Source of the DNA: Geosiphon pyriformis
Taxonomy: Eukaryota; Glomeromycota; Glomeromycetes; Archaeosporales; Geosiphonaceae
Length of the DNA stretch: 45,542 nt
Assembly (NCBI GenBank): GCA_016748015.1
Contig: JAAOMT010000175.1
Coordinates: 298,052-343,593, forward strand
Direction of reading: 5' to 3'
A program made the translations under genes and the position numbers. Below are positions 29,885 to 41,005 of this stretch, piece by piece (positions within the stretch are counted from its first letter, which is position 1; every line of letters starts with the position of its first letter). A model generated the notes under the pieces. The model searched no databases, was not told the origin of the DNA, and was given only the letters and a program-made list of their open reading frames with translations.

Positions 29885-32800
29885 TTATGATCCATAAGAA
29901 AGAATCTACAATGTAAAAAAAGGTCGGGATTAATTTAAATATCATTTGAATCATATTAACTTTAAAAGTCTTACATCAATTACAACACCAGCAGCAACAG
30001 TATCTCCACCTCTTCGCAAGGTAACTCTGCCAGATTCTTTATTCTCTTTGAAAGTCTCGAGCGGAATTGGACGATTTGTTAGTTTGATTTCAACAGTTGC
30101 TGTCGTCGATTTAGAAAGATGTCTTCATCAATAAGGACATAACCTCATTAGATCACCATTATAATTTCAAAGACTTGAAAACATAATTTCTTCAAATTTA
30201 AAAGTTTGGAATTAATCATAATATACCTAGGATTTTTCTTTATTATTTCACCTGTACTTTTATCCATTACAGCAACCAATTTAATCACCGAGGCTGGTTC
30301 GTCAAGACTTTGATGATGAAGGATGACCTAAATTTTTAATCACGAATAAAGTTAATATATTTAGACGTAGTTTTCTTGAATCAAAACTGACACTGACCGG
30401 AAGTCCTCTTGTTATAGGCACTTTTACGTCAAACACTACAATTTGTGCCAGAAAATGAGATGTCACTGGAACTGGGTGAAATGGTGAGCACAAAATCGCA
30501 CCAGTGCTGAAGGATATAAGAGATTTAATGAAATACGGAGATTCAAGAAAATAACTTTTGTAGAAACCCAAAGTAAAAAGTACCTCAATTGCATGATATC
30601 TAGCCCAGTCAATGTCATTAAAGTATAATCTCCAGCTGCTGCCCATTTGGCTGATTCATCGCTAACCTCAATGGCTAAAAATATACACAAATTGAAAGAG
30701 AACCAAGTTTTTCATAAATAAATTCTATAAAATTTAATCTTACTATGGTGGGTAACTATATATGTAGCAAAAAAATTCCTACCCTTCACAATTCCGTATT
30801 CTCCACCCGGAACCACCATCATCTGCTCTCCGATCTGTATTGTTCCCGCCTCAATCCTACCCGCCACTGAAACACCACCACTATTACCTATACCCCCTTT
30901 AAAGAAATCAGTGATAGCAAGTCTAAAGGGCCTTTCTAATAAGCGAGGAGGTGGTTCAAATACGTCTAATTGATGAATTCAGAATTCAACAATTAGAAAA
31001 TATGAAAAATAAAAGTTAGAATAGCAAGCAAATATGTAAAATGCTTAAATAACCTATTTGTTGTATCATTGTTGGTCCTGTATACCAAGTAAGATTCGTA
31101 GTTGATCTTATCAGTAGATTTTCCCCGGTCATTCCACTGCAAGGTATAAAGGCGACCTTGTCTCGCTTGAATCCTACTTGCGTTAAGAAACCATTAAGTT
31201 TGGTCTCAATTTCTTGAAATCTTTCTTTGGACCATTTGACCTGTTGATCTCTAAAAGCTTTAATATTTTTCCTGCAAAATATACCAGGAGATCTTTGCGT
31301 ATTTAAAAACTTACAACGTCAAGCTTGTTGATAGCAACAACTAATTGCTGGACTCCTAGACTTCTCACCAATAAAGCATGTTCTTTTGTTTGACCATTAG
31401 CCTCAAATCCCGCTTCAAATTCTCCTGTAGTCGCATCTACGACAAGAATAGCAACATCGGCCTAAGTTTCAATTGAAAGCAATATGTGATCAAGTAAACT
31501 CCTCATATAAAGGCTACAAGTGTTTAACTCTGCGTACTTGTGCGGCTCCTGAAATCATATTTGGAATAAAATCTCGATGCCCTGGTGCATCTAGCAAAGT
31601 GAATCGCCGGTGTTCTGTTTCAAAGTTGGTAATCGCAATATCCATTGTTATACCTCTATTTTCATTGAAAATGATTGAAATATAAAAATTGCTATATGAT
31701 TGATATAAATTTAAGAATCGAAATATTAAAAGACCTGTTTCTCTCTTCCCCTGTTTCGTCTAATACCCAGGCATATGCGAAAGAGGATTTTCCAATCTTT
31801 TGAGAATCACGTTCATATTTTTTAATCGTTTTCTCATTCACTTCACCCAGCAAATAGAGAAGATGTCCCATGAGTGTGCTTTTACCAGCATCAACGTGAC
31901 CTTTAATAAAATCATAATTAGTCTAGTTAAAAATGGTTTAATATGCAGATTTAAAAAGTGCTTACCAATTACCACTAAATTCATTGATTCTTTGTCTAAT
32001 GAACGTTTTTTGTATTCAGCTAAAACATCAATGCGTTTTGAAAGTTTAGGAGGTGGCTTTACTTGCGATATTTTGGGCGAGTTTTTTAAAGTAGAGGATG
32101 AAGAGGTGGGATTATTTTTATTAAGTCCAGTTAAAGGCGAAAATGTTGTCTCCCTGAGAGTTTTTGCTGGCGAATCCAAGTTCAATGCAGAAATGTCAAA
32201 TCTTAATTGCTCTTCCTGTTCATCGTCTAGAATTTCAACGATAGATTCATCATTAAAACCACCAAATGTTTCTGTTCCAAGGAACTTAGATTTTGGACTT
32301 GATAGTGACGGACGAGTAGCTTGTGGAGTTTTAGAGCTAGAGGATAAAGGAATCGATTGGAAGGTTTTCGTGGATAAAGGGGTTGAAACTATTTGTCTGT
32401 TTTTGCCTTTTGTAACGGAAAATTTTTTAGTTGTTTAATCCTCGGCTTCTATTGAATATTGGATCTTAAACAAACCTTTTGAACTAGTTTTTTGACTCTG
32501 TGCCTTCAAAATTAAATCATCAGGGCTTGGCTCCTCAAAGGAAAAAGCATTTTTATTTCCGCCTGACGAAAATATATCAAACGAGAAATGGTCAATAATT
32601 ACTGGGGAGATATCTTCAAACTTTGCAAAGATGGCAATAGCAAAAATGGATGGCGATGCAATGAAAGGGTTAACTGGAATTAATGATGATAGTGAGGTCT
32701 TATTTTCTATGACTTTAGTATCCGGGGAAATATTGGGTTGTTGAGGACTTATTGTTTGAAGATTTACAAATGATGGATGTGTTAATTGGCTGCCTATCTG

Positions 32801-34629
32801 ATCCCGAGGCAGAGAAACGGTGGAAAAAGATTTACTAATCGAAGTTTGGGCAATTTGTGGACGAAGAAATGAACTGGATGAACTGGTTGAAGAAAAAATT
32901 TCACTATTCTTTGATGAATCAGTTCTACTGCCTTCAGACCTGATAGGTTGCGTGGCTGATAATTGCGAATTTTTTAATGAATGATTAGATGCGCCAAGAC
33001 TTGTCAAGGCTACTCTACCACTAGATTGAGATAGGGATTTTTGTGCTAGCAAAGATAAAGATGGGCCTTTATCAAGGATATTATTTGGATTTAGGGATGA
33101 GGAGGATTTTGAAAAATTATAAAAGTCATTAGAGTTTGAGGCCCTTGTCCCCAAGGATCCTAGCGTAGGTCTAGTGGATTGTCTAGCACTTAATGATGCT
33201 AAAGACGCTAAAGATTGCGGCTCTTGGTTTTGATAGTTATTGGAAAAAGATGGTGGACGTTGACCTCGATTATCCATAACGGAGAAGGAGGTATCAATTG
33301 GTTGACTACTATCCAAGGATTCAAATTCTCCCACTTTGCTAGATTCATTTTGATTTGGGCTCAAGCGCCTTTTAAATGAAAGCTCCGAAAGGGATGCTTG
33401 GGACTTATTAGAATCGGCTCCACCAAGTAGGCCTCCCCGTCTATAAACACTTGCTGGGCTATTTGGATTTAGGTTTTTGAGAGGGAAAATGAAATCTTCA
33501 CATCTGCTCGTCCATTTTATATTATACCATGACCAAATATCTGCTGAGGTAACGAATGTGGGAGAATACTGTTTGAAGGGTTTTATTTCAGATTGAGCCG
33601 TGCGATTTCGATTCAAATTTAGATTAGGCGAAGTGTTTGTCGAATGGCAAAAAGTTACACTTCCCAGAGAAAAATTGTCACGTTGTTGGCATGAATCTGT
33701 TGATTTATTTTTGGAAAGAGGAATACATTGACCCGAGAATGTACTCGATTAATCAAAAAACCAAGGCTAAATGAAAGCTTGAGATCTTTTGGATTCTGAC
33801 CATTCTTCTTTGAGTTGAATCTTCTGGCTGAAACAAATAAAAGAATCATGTCGATTTCCTTTGAACAAATCTTTCTGGGCCGCCATCCAATTATGCCGGC
33901 TAATTAATGGGAATAAAGATATTGAGCTTATTAAAAACTCACCTTTTTTTGTAGGAGGTATAACAGGGTCTTGTAACTTTGTTTTTTTCACGGAAGAAGT
34001 TTTAATTTCCTTCAGCTGGTTCTTATAACTTTGGTCTGGATATATTTCAAAAATTATTATTATTGTTATTATTTATAATTGAAGATTTAAAAAATCTTAA
34101 GAGAATTTGTACACACCCAAAAGCCAATTTATTGTCTTCTGACTGTCGAAATAATAATACCATAATGAATCTTCAATCTCTTTATCTGTTATTCCCGTAT
34201 TGTCTCCTATTATGGCTTTCACTTCCCTCAAACCCACTTCCATCTGTGCTGTATAGATCAATGATTTGATTTTTCAAGCGATTCATATTTGATTGAAATT
34301 GGAAACATTTTTGTTACAGTAGCTGTACGAGGCAATTAAAAATGTTAAAATAAATGAATTTTGGTTTGGAATACCCTTCTCTTCATTAGTCATTTCAGCA
34401 AAATCTACTCGGGAAAATTTAATGAGTGAGGGTTGTAGTTTGAAATCTTTTAACTACTTTAAAGGAGTTATACCATCACTAGAGTCATAGTCTTGATATC
34501 CTTCCTCTTCAAATACGTCTTAAAATTGAAGAAATTGTAAAGTTACTAAAAAGAGAGTTTTTGCCGGAGTGGATTTCTTCTCTACAAACCTTGGACGTTA
34601 ATGTTTCTGACATTGCGATGACGTGACAT
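29885..34629 (-). CDS. HBS1: HBS1, translational GTPase of ribosome rescue
   Basis: Hbs1 pairs with Dom34/Pelota to split stalled ribosomes (no-go and non-stop decay) in the cytoplasm. It starts at ATG 34,629 ([13 protein letters not shown], the family N-terminus). N-domain exons: 34629-34590, 34518-34474, 34446-34375, 34248-34117, 34035-33943; they encode acidic [12 protein letters not shown] and the helical HBS1 N-domain ([20 protein letters not shown]). A Ser-rich linker (about 33,700-32,476) ends in [12 protein letters not shown]. The GTPase is in exons 32388-31966, 31900-31735, 31655-31538, 31461-31315, 31240-31054: [31 protein letters not shown]1A-like domains II-III are in 30965-30783, 30674-30584, 30506-30398, 30327-30227, 30122-29975, 29905-29885. 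Exons from 32388 on close exactly in phase; boundaries between 33,943 and 33,480 are uncertain. Confidence 0.95.
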
Positions 34630-34786
34630 GTTGAAAGGAGCAAATTCTTGAAAACGATCAAATAACGTTTAAATAAAAGAATTTCAATTTCAATTTTATT
34701 AGTAACAGACAGATAACAAACGACTCGTTTATTAAAAAAAGTCAATTTGATCGAACCAACAGTGCCACAACTTCATTGTTAATAGC
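34630..34786. promoter_or_regulatory. Divergent promoter gap between HBS1 and CUS2
   Basis: Only 157 bases separate the two start codons, which face away from each other. The gap is A+T-rich with poly(A)/poly(T) runs on both sides and no clear TATA. Both promoters and 5' UTRs must share it, so the genes may be co-regulated. Confidence 0.5.
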
Positions 34787-36800
34787 ATGTTTCATGAACC
34801 AAATGACCCAAACCATACAATCAAGGAGGCTCCACCATCACTTGGAACTTCGAACTTGAACCCTGATTTTGCTTCTGACCCTCGCATGCAGTTTGTTCAA
34901 GAGACTGAGAAGTGGACTTACATAGCAAATGATGGGGTTTCTTACGAATATGACGAAATTCATAAGGCTTGGTTTCCCATGGTAGGAAAAGTACTTTTTT
35001 TAACTGCGCGTATATTTTTCACAAAATACTCATTTCTTTCACAATAAAGTATAATGAAGACTTGATTGAAGCTCAACAGTCCGCATACTCAATCCCTGGC
35101 ATTGATGAAGCTGTAAATGCCTTTATATTTTTATTGAAGCGCATGTTTTCCTCGTAGCACTACCTCAAAATTATCTATTTTGAACAGGAACCAGTTGTTT
35201 CAAAACAAAAAACCAAACGGAAAATTGTGTACACAATGGACGATGTATTTAGCTTTCCTTTATATTTTTTATCCTTTGACGGCTAAAGTTAACTATATAA
35301 CATTCACAATTCCCGACTCAACTATTTAACCCTCACTTAATCAAGACAGGACAGTCTTCTAAAAAGCAAAAGCCCAACAATCAAGGCAAAAAGAAACCAA
35401 ATACCTCAGTCTATGTTACAGGTCTTCCGAAGGATGTAAGCTCTGAGGAAATTGCACAAGTATTTTCAAAATGTGGACTGCTGATGGAAGATTATGTTAA
35501 AGGTCCGTTTAATTCTTTTCGTTCGATCTTTCTTTGCTATGTTTTCTCACTTGACTAAGTTAATATGAAATGAATACATTTTTCTTAGGCGGCCCGAGAA
35601 TCAAAATTTACACTGATGAAAAAGGTATTCCTAAAGGTGATGCAGTTGTTACATATTTAAAAGAAGAATCGGTTACTCTTGCGTGTCAGCTGTTGGATGA
35701 CACCGATCTACGCTCCAATGAACCATCCAAAATTTATGTCCAGCTGGTATGTTTGATTTTTACACATATTAATTATGAATAGGAAAAAAATTAGGTATCG
35801 CTTAACATTAATATAGCTCCCAAACAAAAAAAGGCCGAATTTAAAGAAAAAGAACCGAAACCCGCCGAAGCTCAGAAGAATGTGTCAGGTTTACAACCTG
35901 ATGTTAAAGTAAATAAGCGAGAAATTCAAAAGAAAATCCAACAGCTGGGAAAGTATGTTACCTGAAGCTTTTCAATTGAAATAACTCGAGCTCAAAAGAT
36001 TTTATTATTCCCTAGAAAGCTAGAATGGTTCGATGAAGAGTCGGGAAGACGTAGTGAGCGTTCCAGTAAAATGGTTGTTTTGAAATATATGTTTACTTTA
36101 GAGGAGCTTGAGGTGAGCAGTTTTTATTTCATTTTTCATTTTAAACCCCACTTACTCTTAATTCATATTTGAATATAGGAAGACCCTGGTCTGCTTTTGG
36201 AATTAAAACAAGATATTAGATCAGATTGCGAGAACCTCGGCGAAGTTACCAACGTTGTGTTGTATGACGTGAGTAATTTTTGTTAAGGCCTTATGGTTTT
36301 TATATTTTTCCTTTTTGTTAAATATTCATATTTTCTATTAGCAAGAGCCAGAAGGGATTGTAGTTGTAAAATTCAAAGAGCAACTCAGCGCGGAAGCTTG
36401 TGTCTTGGTAAATAGTTTAAGCCTATTTTTCTTCATCAATTTATTCCAGAAGAATCTAATTGGATATTTATCTCGTAATTAGAAAAATAATGGAAGGTTT
36501 TTTAGTGGTCGCCGTATTTCTGCTGAAATCTATGACGGCAAAAAAAAATTCCTAAAAACCAATTCCAGATCAAATGAGACCGAAGAGGAGGAGGCTGCCC
36601 GACTTGAAAAATATGCCAAATGGTTGGAAGGTGAAGAAAAAGTATTTTTGAAAGACGCTGAGACAGCTTCCACCGAGAATACCAAGAATGATGTTAAATA
36701 TAAGAAAAATAAACTGCTCAGAAAAAACTTGACGCGAGCATATGACTTGACACCTCCAAGAGTAGAAGACAGTGATAGTGATGATACCGACGAAAAGTAA
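34787..36800 (+). CDS. CUS2: CUS2 / Tat-SF1 family U2 snRNP assembly factor
   Basis: Ten exons, 452 residues, all in phase: 34787-34981, 35050-35112, 35188-35244, 35346-35502, 35589-35746, 35795-35952, 36016-36112, 36179-36268, 36342-36407, 36483-36800. The nuclear protein helps U2 snRNP adopt its active form and binds SF3B1 before the prespliceosome step. The N-terminus has the Tat-SF1 WW-like segment (KWTYIANDGVSYEYDEIHKA then WFP). RRM1 is about residues 125-230 with RNP2 TSVYVTGLP and RIKIYTDEKGIPKGDAVVTY. The second, U2AF-homology RRM (UHM) is residues ~300-390 with GIVVVKFKE and NNGRFFSGRRISAEIYDG, the Arg-x-Phe-type loop. The C-terminal tail is acidic with DSDSDDTDE. UHM proteins bind tryptophan-containing ligand motifs of SF3B1. 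Confidence 0.93.
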
Positions 36801-37330
36801 TAAAGTATACGAACTGGGCGAGGAAAAAAGTTAGTTTTATCTGCCTTCTGATGTCACAACCTATTTAGCTATCTTGCTGTGAAAAATATTATCTAATAAA
36901 CAATTATGGCAATAGGATAACAGATATTAGCAGTATTCAAGTTTTATCATTCAAAGATTTACAAGGATAAAATTACGGTAATATGATGTTTTTATTCTTG
37001 AAAAATTACACGTTTCACAAAGTTCCGTAAATAAAGTTTGTACTATTAATTCACCAAATCAGTTATCTCGTCGTAAATCCAGAGGGATAGGAACTAGATT
37101 TGAAATGGCTAGTGAATCGAGAATCATAATATCTTTACTGTTATAAAGTCGGTCCGCTGGTCACACCACAAATTGATTAAATCCACCGAGACTATGGGTC
37201 AGATCCTAACCAAAAAAAGCACCCCCAGCCAGGATACTTAATAATGAATGCTCAAGTTTTATGTTGGATTTTCAAATCCAAGTTGATAGGCTGGCCTCTT
37301 GATGCTGATTTTCGAAGTTAACCTGTGGCC
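36801..37330. other. Intergenic gap between convergent CUS2 and DAM1
   Basis: About 530 bases between two stop codons. It contains AATAAA-like signals for CUS2 just after the stop (ATAAAG, and AATAAACAATT near 36,895) and must hold the 3' UTRs of both genes. I see no other gene, tRNA or repeat. Confidence 0.5.
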
Positions 37331-38519
37331 TTACATTAAAGGATACTTAATTGGATTTAATCTGTAGCTTTGTCCCCAGCTAGTGCTTTCCTTTGTCACT
37401 TCTTTAGCATGCACAAGAGCCACGAGATATTCATTACAACGCACCCGTTGCATTTTGGTCTGATCCATAATCTCATCGATCCTCCTGTGAAAAATAAAGT
37501 ATATGTTGCATTTCACATACTTTAAATGGGAAATATAAAGTTCTTAACTTACATTCCTCTCGGATTTGCGAACAATTGTTTGACGATATCTTCCACATTC
37601 TTTCGGTGTGGCTAATGATTTACCAGAATATATGATGAAATTTTCGAAAGAAATGAATACGTTCATTAACCTCCTGTACCTGTTGCTCTCTATATTTCAA
37701 GGGAAGCCCATCTATCATTCTTTTGACAAAATTCTGATGAGGAATACGTAAAAATCCATCCGTGGATGATGATCAATCATTCTATCAATGTAAAAGTTTA
37801 AATAAGACAAATCGAGATACCTTTACAGGAACCGAATCCCCCTTTTTCTTTGTAATGGGTGGCTGCAGATGTGGAGCAGGCATTGGGGTTGGGATTGGTG
37901 ATTGTTGTATGTTGACCTGTGGCGTTACAAGAGATAAACGACGAGTTTGAACAGGGGGAGTTTGTAATGTCCGAAAAGCTGTTTTGCGAGGAGACTTAAA
38001 TCTGAAGGGTGACTTTCGAGGAGATCGAAATGGGGATTTTTGCGGTGTCATCTGAATTGCTACAGAAGCATAATCCGTGAAATTAAATAGAGGCACTAGA
38101 CATTCAAGTTTGATATTGTATAATCACCAGTTCGGCCTGCGAATCTTGGAAATATTTCTTTAGTTGGTGCCTAAGATTTTTTTATCGAGAAATGAGTTAG
38201 ATTTTCCGCGTGATATCAAAGGTTCAAATATTAGAAGGTGTATAGAACAAACCTCTTTGAACTCTGTGCAATGGGCATTCATTTTCATTCCATACAAGAA
38301 AGCTGAAAAAGATTCATTGAACTCAACAAATGAATCATGTACTCCTTGTAGCCCCTCAAAGTTTTTCTGCAGAACTTCAAAAGATAAAGCGAGGTGTGCA
38401 ATAGGTTCTTTAATACAATCTAAAGGGGATTCCTCATTCACATGAGCTGGAGGACCTCTAAGGGCCAGTGATTTACGTCTTGTAACCTGCTCTGCGCGTC
38501 TCGACAGTGACAAACTCAT
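37331..38519 (-). CDS. DAM1: DAM1, DASH/Dam1 kinetochore complex subunit
   Basis: Dam1 is the microtubule-binding subunit of the fungal DASH ring that couples kinetochores to spindle microtubules. Six exons, 271 residues, in phase: 38519-38253, 38170-38128, 38059-37821, 37733-37680, 37611-37553, 37484-37331. The conserved Dam1 box is FEVLQKNFEGLQGVHDSF then FNESFSAFLYGMKMNAHC. Next comes a basic Ser/Pro segment with SPFRSPRKSPFRFKSPRK, candidate CDK/Aurora sites and microtubule contacts. The C-terminal part reads FVKRMIDGLPLKYREQQ, KNVEDIVKQLFANPRGM and RVRCNEYLVALVHAKEV, the C-terminal conserved region of filamentous-type Dam1. An upstream in-frame Met (38,594) exists, but MSLSLSRRAEQ fits the family start better. 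Confidence 0.88.
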
Positions 38520-38637
38520 AATTTCTATGAAATAAGCTAGAGAATTACACGCGTCAAGGATCTCACAGAGCTTCTTGCACAGCATTAAAAACAATATTTA
38601 TATAGTATAAATTAAGTGTACTTTACAAATAATCATA

Positions 38638-38710
38638 GCCCGGCTAGCTCAATCGGTAGAGCGTGAGACTCTTAATCTCAAGGTTGTGGGTTCGACCCCC
38701 ACGTTGGGCG
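38638..38710 (+). tRNA. tRNA-Lys(CTT): tRNA-Lys (anticodon CTT), intronless
   Basis: A 73-base cloverleaf. Acceptor GCCCGGC pairs with GTTGGGC (two G-U pairs). The D arm is GCTC/GAGC with loop AATCGGTA, the anticodon stem TGAGA/TCTCA with loop CTCTTAA (anticodon CTT), and the T arm GTGGG/CCCAC with loop TTCGACC. A and B boxes (TAGCTCAATCGG, GGTTCGACC) are intact. Discriminator G. It is followed by TTTATATT rather than a clean T-run. It lies 118 bases from the DAM1 start. Confidence 0.97.
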
Positions 38711-39044
38711 ATTTATATTAAGTGTACATAGACGGTCGTAAGAGAAGTCGTTTTATTGACCCTTAGTTAATAATAATTGAAAATTTAATTGGTTTATTAT
38801 TTTAAACATACCATTGTTTTATTTAACTCATTTAAATTTGACTATTGTCTAAACTTTTTATTCTGTTAATAAATTGGTTGTCAAGCAATTATTCAAAAAA
38901 TTAATTTACCGTCAAAAATATTATTAGAATCAATGAATGTTGAAATTTATGTCAAAAATTAAAAATTTTATTGATAATAAACAAAGACCAAATTCAATAT
39001 TTTGTCTTGAGGATCAAAGCCATAATGTCCATACGAAATAAAGT
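38711..39044. other. Intergenic A+T-rich gap
   Basis: Between tRNA-Lys and the 3' end of the REV1-like gene. Only low-complexity A+T sequence is visible. In particular, no polymerase-domain exons follow the REV1-like stop codon. Confidence 0.5.
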
Positions 39045-39979
39045 TTATCTATTCTCTTGTTCATGGTAATCATATTTCTTTTTTGGAGTCGCCGGATTTT
39101 TGATAATATCCAATAAACTAGCCTGTGTCTAAGTTTTGGAATCAATAAAGGAATGAATAAAATTGATCAGTTAATGACCTTAATAAATTCCTAGGAATTA
39201 CCTCGTCTTTGACAACTCGGAATCTCGCTTCATGAAGTCTCTTTCCAGCCGCGACAGATTCTATTATCCATTCAGGTTTCACTATTTTTATATTATTTCG
39301 TCTCGAGGTCAAATATTTATGCGTTTTAGAACCACATAATCCCATAGCAGTAATAATGTGAGTGCATCGACGAGCTCCAAATAGGTAGCTATCGATGAGT
39401 AATATCAATTTTAAGTTAGATTTAATTTATTTAAAATATATAGGGTAATGAATTTACCTTATTTCGCCTCCGTTTTTCATGATTATTCTTCGAAGATCAA
39501 TATCTTTAGTTTTTCCAGTAAAACCTTTACCAGAAATGATATATTATTAATTAATGACTATACAAATCACAGATGAATCATCTTTTGATTTTACTCACCA
39601 TTTATATATGCAACAACTCCCGAAAAAAGTTGGAAAGCCTACAAATCGAAGCGAGCCGTAACCGAAGCGGTTATCACGCAACAACTTTCCCAAGTTTTTC
39701 CCATTTCTCAATTTTCCAAACATTCAAAGTTTCTTTCTAATAATTAATCTTATATACCGTATTTGGTCTCTGTTCCTTTAATTTTTTATTCCGATTTTCC
39801 CAGTACGACGTATTTCTTGCCCGTGCCATCTGATGTCCTTTCGATAGCGAAGCATAGGAAGTTTGCTCAAATTTTATTGGAGGCTGCTTACCTAGTTCTT
39901 GAAGATTGCATTCTTTGAGGAGCTTTCTTTCTTTCTGTGGTGTGTAATTGAGTTTGGTTCGAATTATAAAACTGTCCAT
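39045..39979 (-). CDS. REV1-like short protein: N-terminal segment plus BRCT only
   Basis: Five exons, 199 residues, in phase from ATG 39,979 to TAA 39,045: 39979-39758, 39638-39599, 39524-39458, 39388-39202, 39128-39045. REV1 is a Y-family translesion polymerase with an N-terminal BRCT domain. Here the segment before the BRCT (MARARNTSYWENRNKKLKEQ) and the domain itself (LFSGVVAYINGFTGKTKDID, IIMKNGGEI, CTHIITAMGL, VKPEWIIESVAAGKRL) read as REV1-type. After the BRCT only 27 residues remain (TQASLLDIIKNPATPKKK). The ~800-residue polymerase and UBM regions are absent, and nothing downstream encodes them. Either a separate short paralogue, a truncated gene, or a gene split elsewhere. An intron acceptor (CAG) just upstream of the ATG leaves a 5' exon possible. 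Confidence 0.75.
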
Positions 39980-41005
39980 TGGTGCTGAAAGGTACAATAT
40001 ATGTCTTAGAATAGCAAAAATTATACGCTGATATTTGAAGTTTCCTAAGTAATCGAATCAAAAACAACACGGTAGATCATATAACAACTTGGAGAATACG
40101 CGAACTTCTCGTACTTAAGACACGTGATTAAGACACGCGATTAATTGGGCTAACTAATTACCTTTCATGGTTTTGTAAGTAGAAATAAGGTAAATCTAGT
40201 TGTGTTTTTTTACTTGCAAATAGACAAATATGATTCTTTTAATTTGGCAAAATTAAACGATACAAAAATCTATTGTGTAATCTTTTTCGATCTTAATTAG
40301 TGTCTTAACTTAATTTTTTATATTATTAATTAATTTAAATAAATTGTAATACATTGTTATAAAAATAATTTATTGGTATTTTCAAAAGTTTTTTTGGTTT
40401 TTTAAATAGTTTGCCAAAAATCAATTTTGTGAATTATTTTTTGTAAGTTAAAATAATTTTCAAAAAATGGCTGTAATAGTTGTTTTTGCACTAAATATAT
40501 TCATTAAAATTATATATGTTAAATGTTGTTATAAATTTTTTAACCCAATTTTGCAATTGCGTGAATTATATTTTGTTATTTAGAAATGTGGTATAATTTT
40601 TATTTTTTGCAATAAACTTTCAACTAAAATAAAGCTAAAAATTAATTACATAAATAATCTTCATTTTTCAAAATTGTTAATATTTCGTTTTTATACTCAA
40701 CTGTAAACTGGCCAAAAACTATTTTTAAATTTCAATAATAATTTTATTGGGTTTGTATAACCAAGTATATAAAAATATTTTATATTTATTTAATTAAATT
40801 ATTTATTGAATTGAATAAATATAGAAGCGCGTATTTTAGACTCGATACTCGGTCATGTGATTTCGCTGACTGACTCGGTTAACTTATTGACAATTGCCGA
40901 GTTACCTTATTTTATTTTTTATTTTTGTATTACGAGCTATGAAAATTAATGCATATCTGATAAAGTAATCATTAACCGTATATACTGGATTTTATCCTCT
41001 GGGAA
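39980..41005. other. Intergenic A+T-rich region, probable promoter of the REV1-like gene
   Basis: The first ~170 bases above 39,980 should carry the 5' end of the REV1-like gene. They include two near-repeats AGACACGTGATTA / AGACACGCGATTA (about 40,118-40,143), each with an E-box-like or MluI-box-like core (CACGTG, CACGCG). MluI-type CGCG boxes are G1/S elements in yeasts; here that is only a suggestion. The rest is A+T-rich with no ORF. Confidence 0.4.

Noticed and set aside
31800-32438. 212-codon plus-strand ORF opposite the HBS1 linker/GTPase
   Set aside because: Antisense to an exon chain that encodes GHVDAGKST and other GTPase motifs; a compositional shadow of the Ser/Lys-rich sense strand.
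36900-37330. Possible snoRNA in the CUS2-DAM1 gap (TGATGCTGA-like words)
   Set aside because: No paired C/D or H/ACA box arrangement with a terminal stem could be traced by eye.
38160-38445. Plus-strand ORF opposite DAM1 exon 1
   Set aside because: Antisense shadow; the minus strand carries the conserved FNESFSAFLYGMKMNAHC block and good splice sites.
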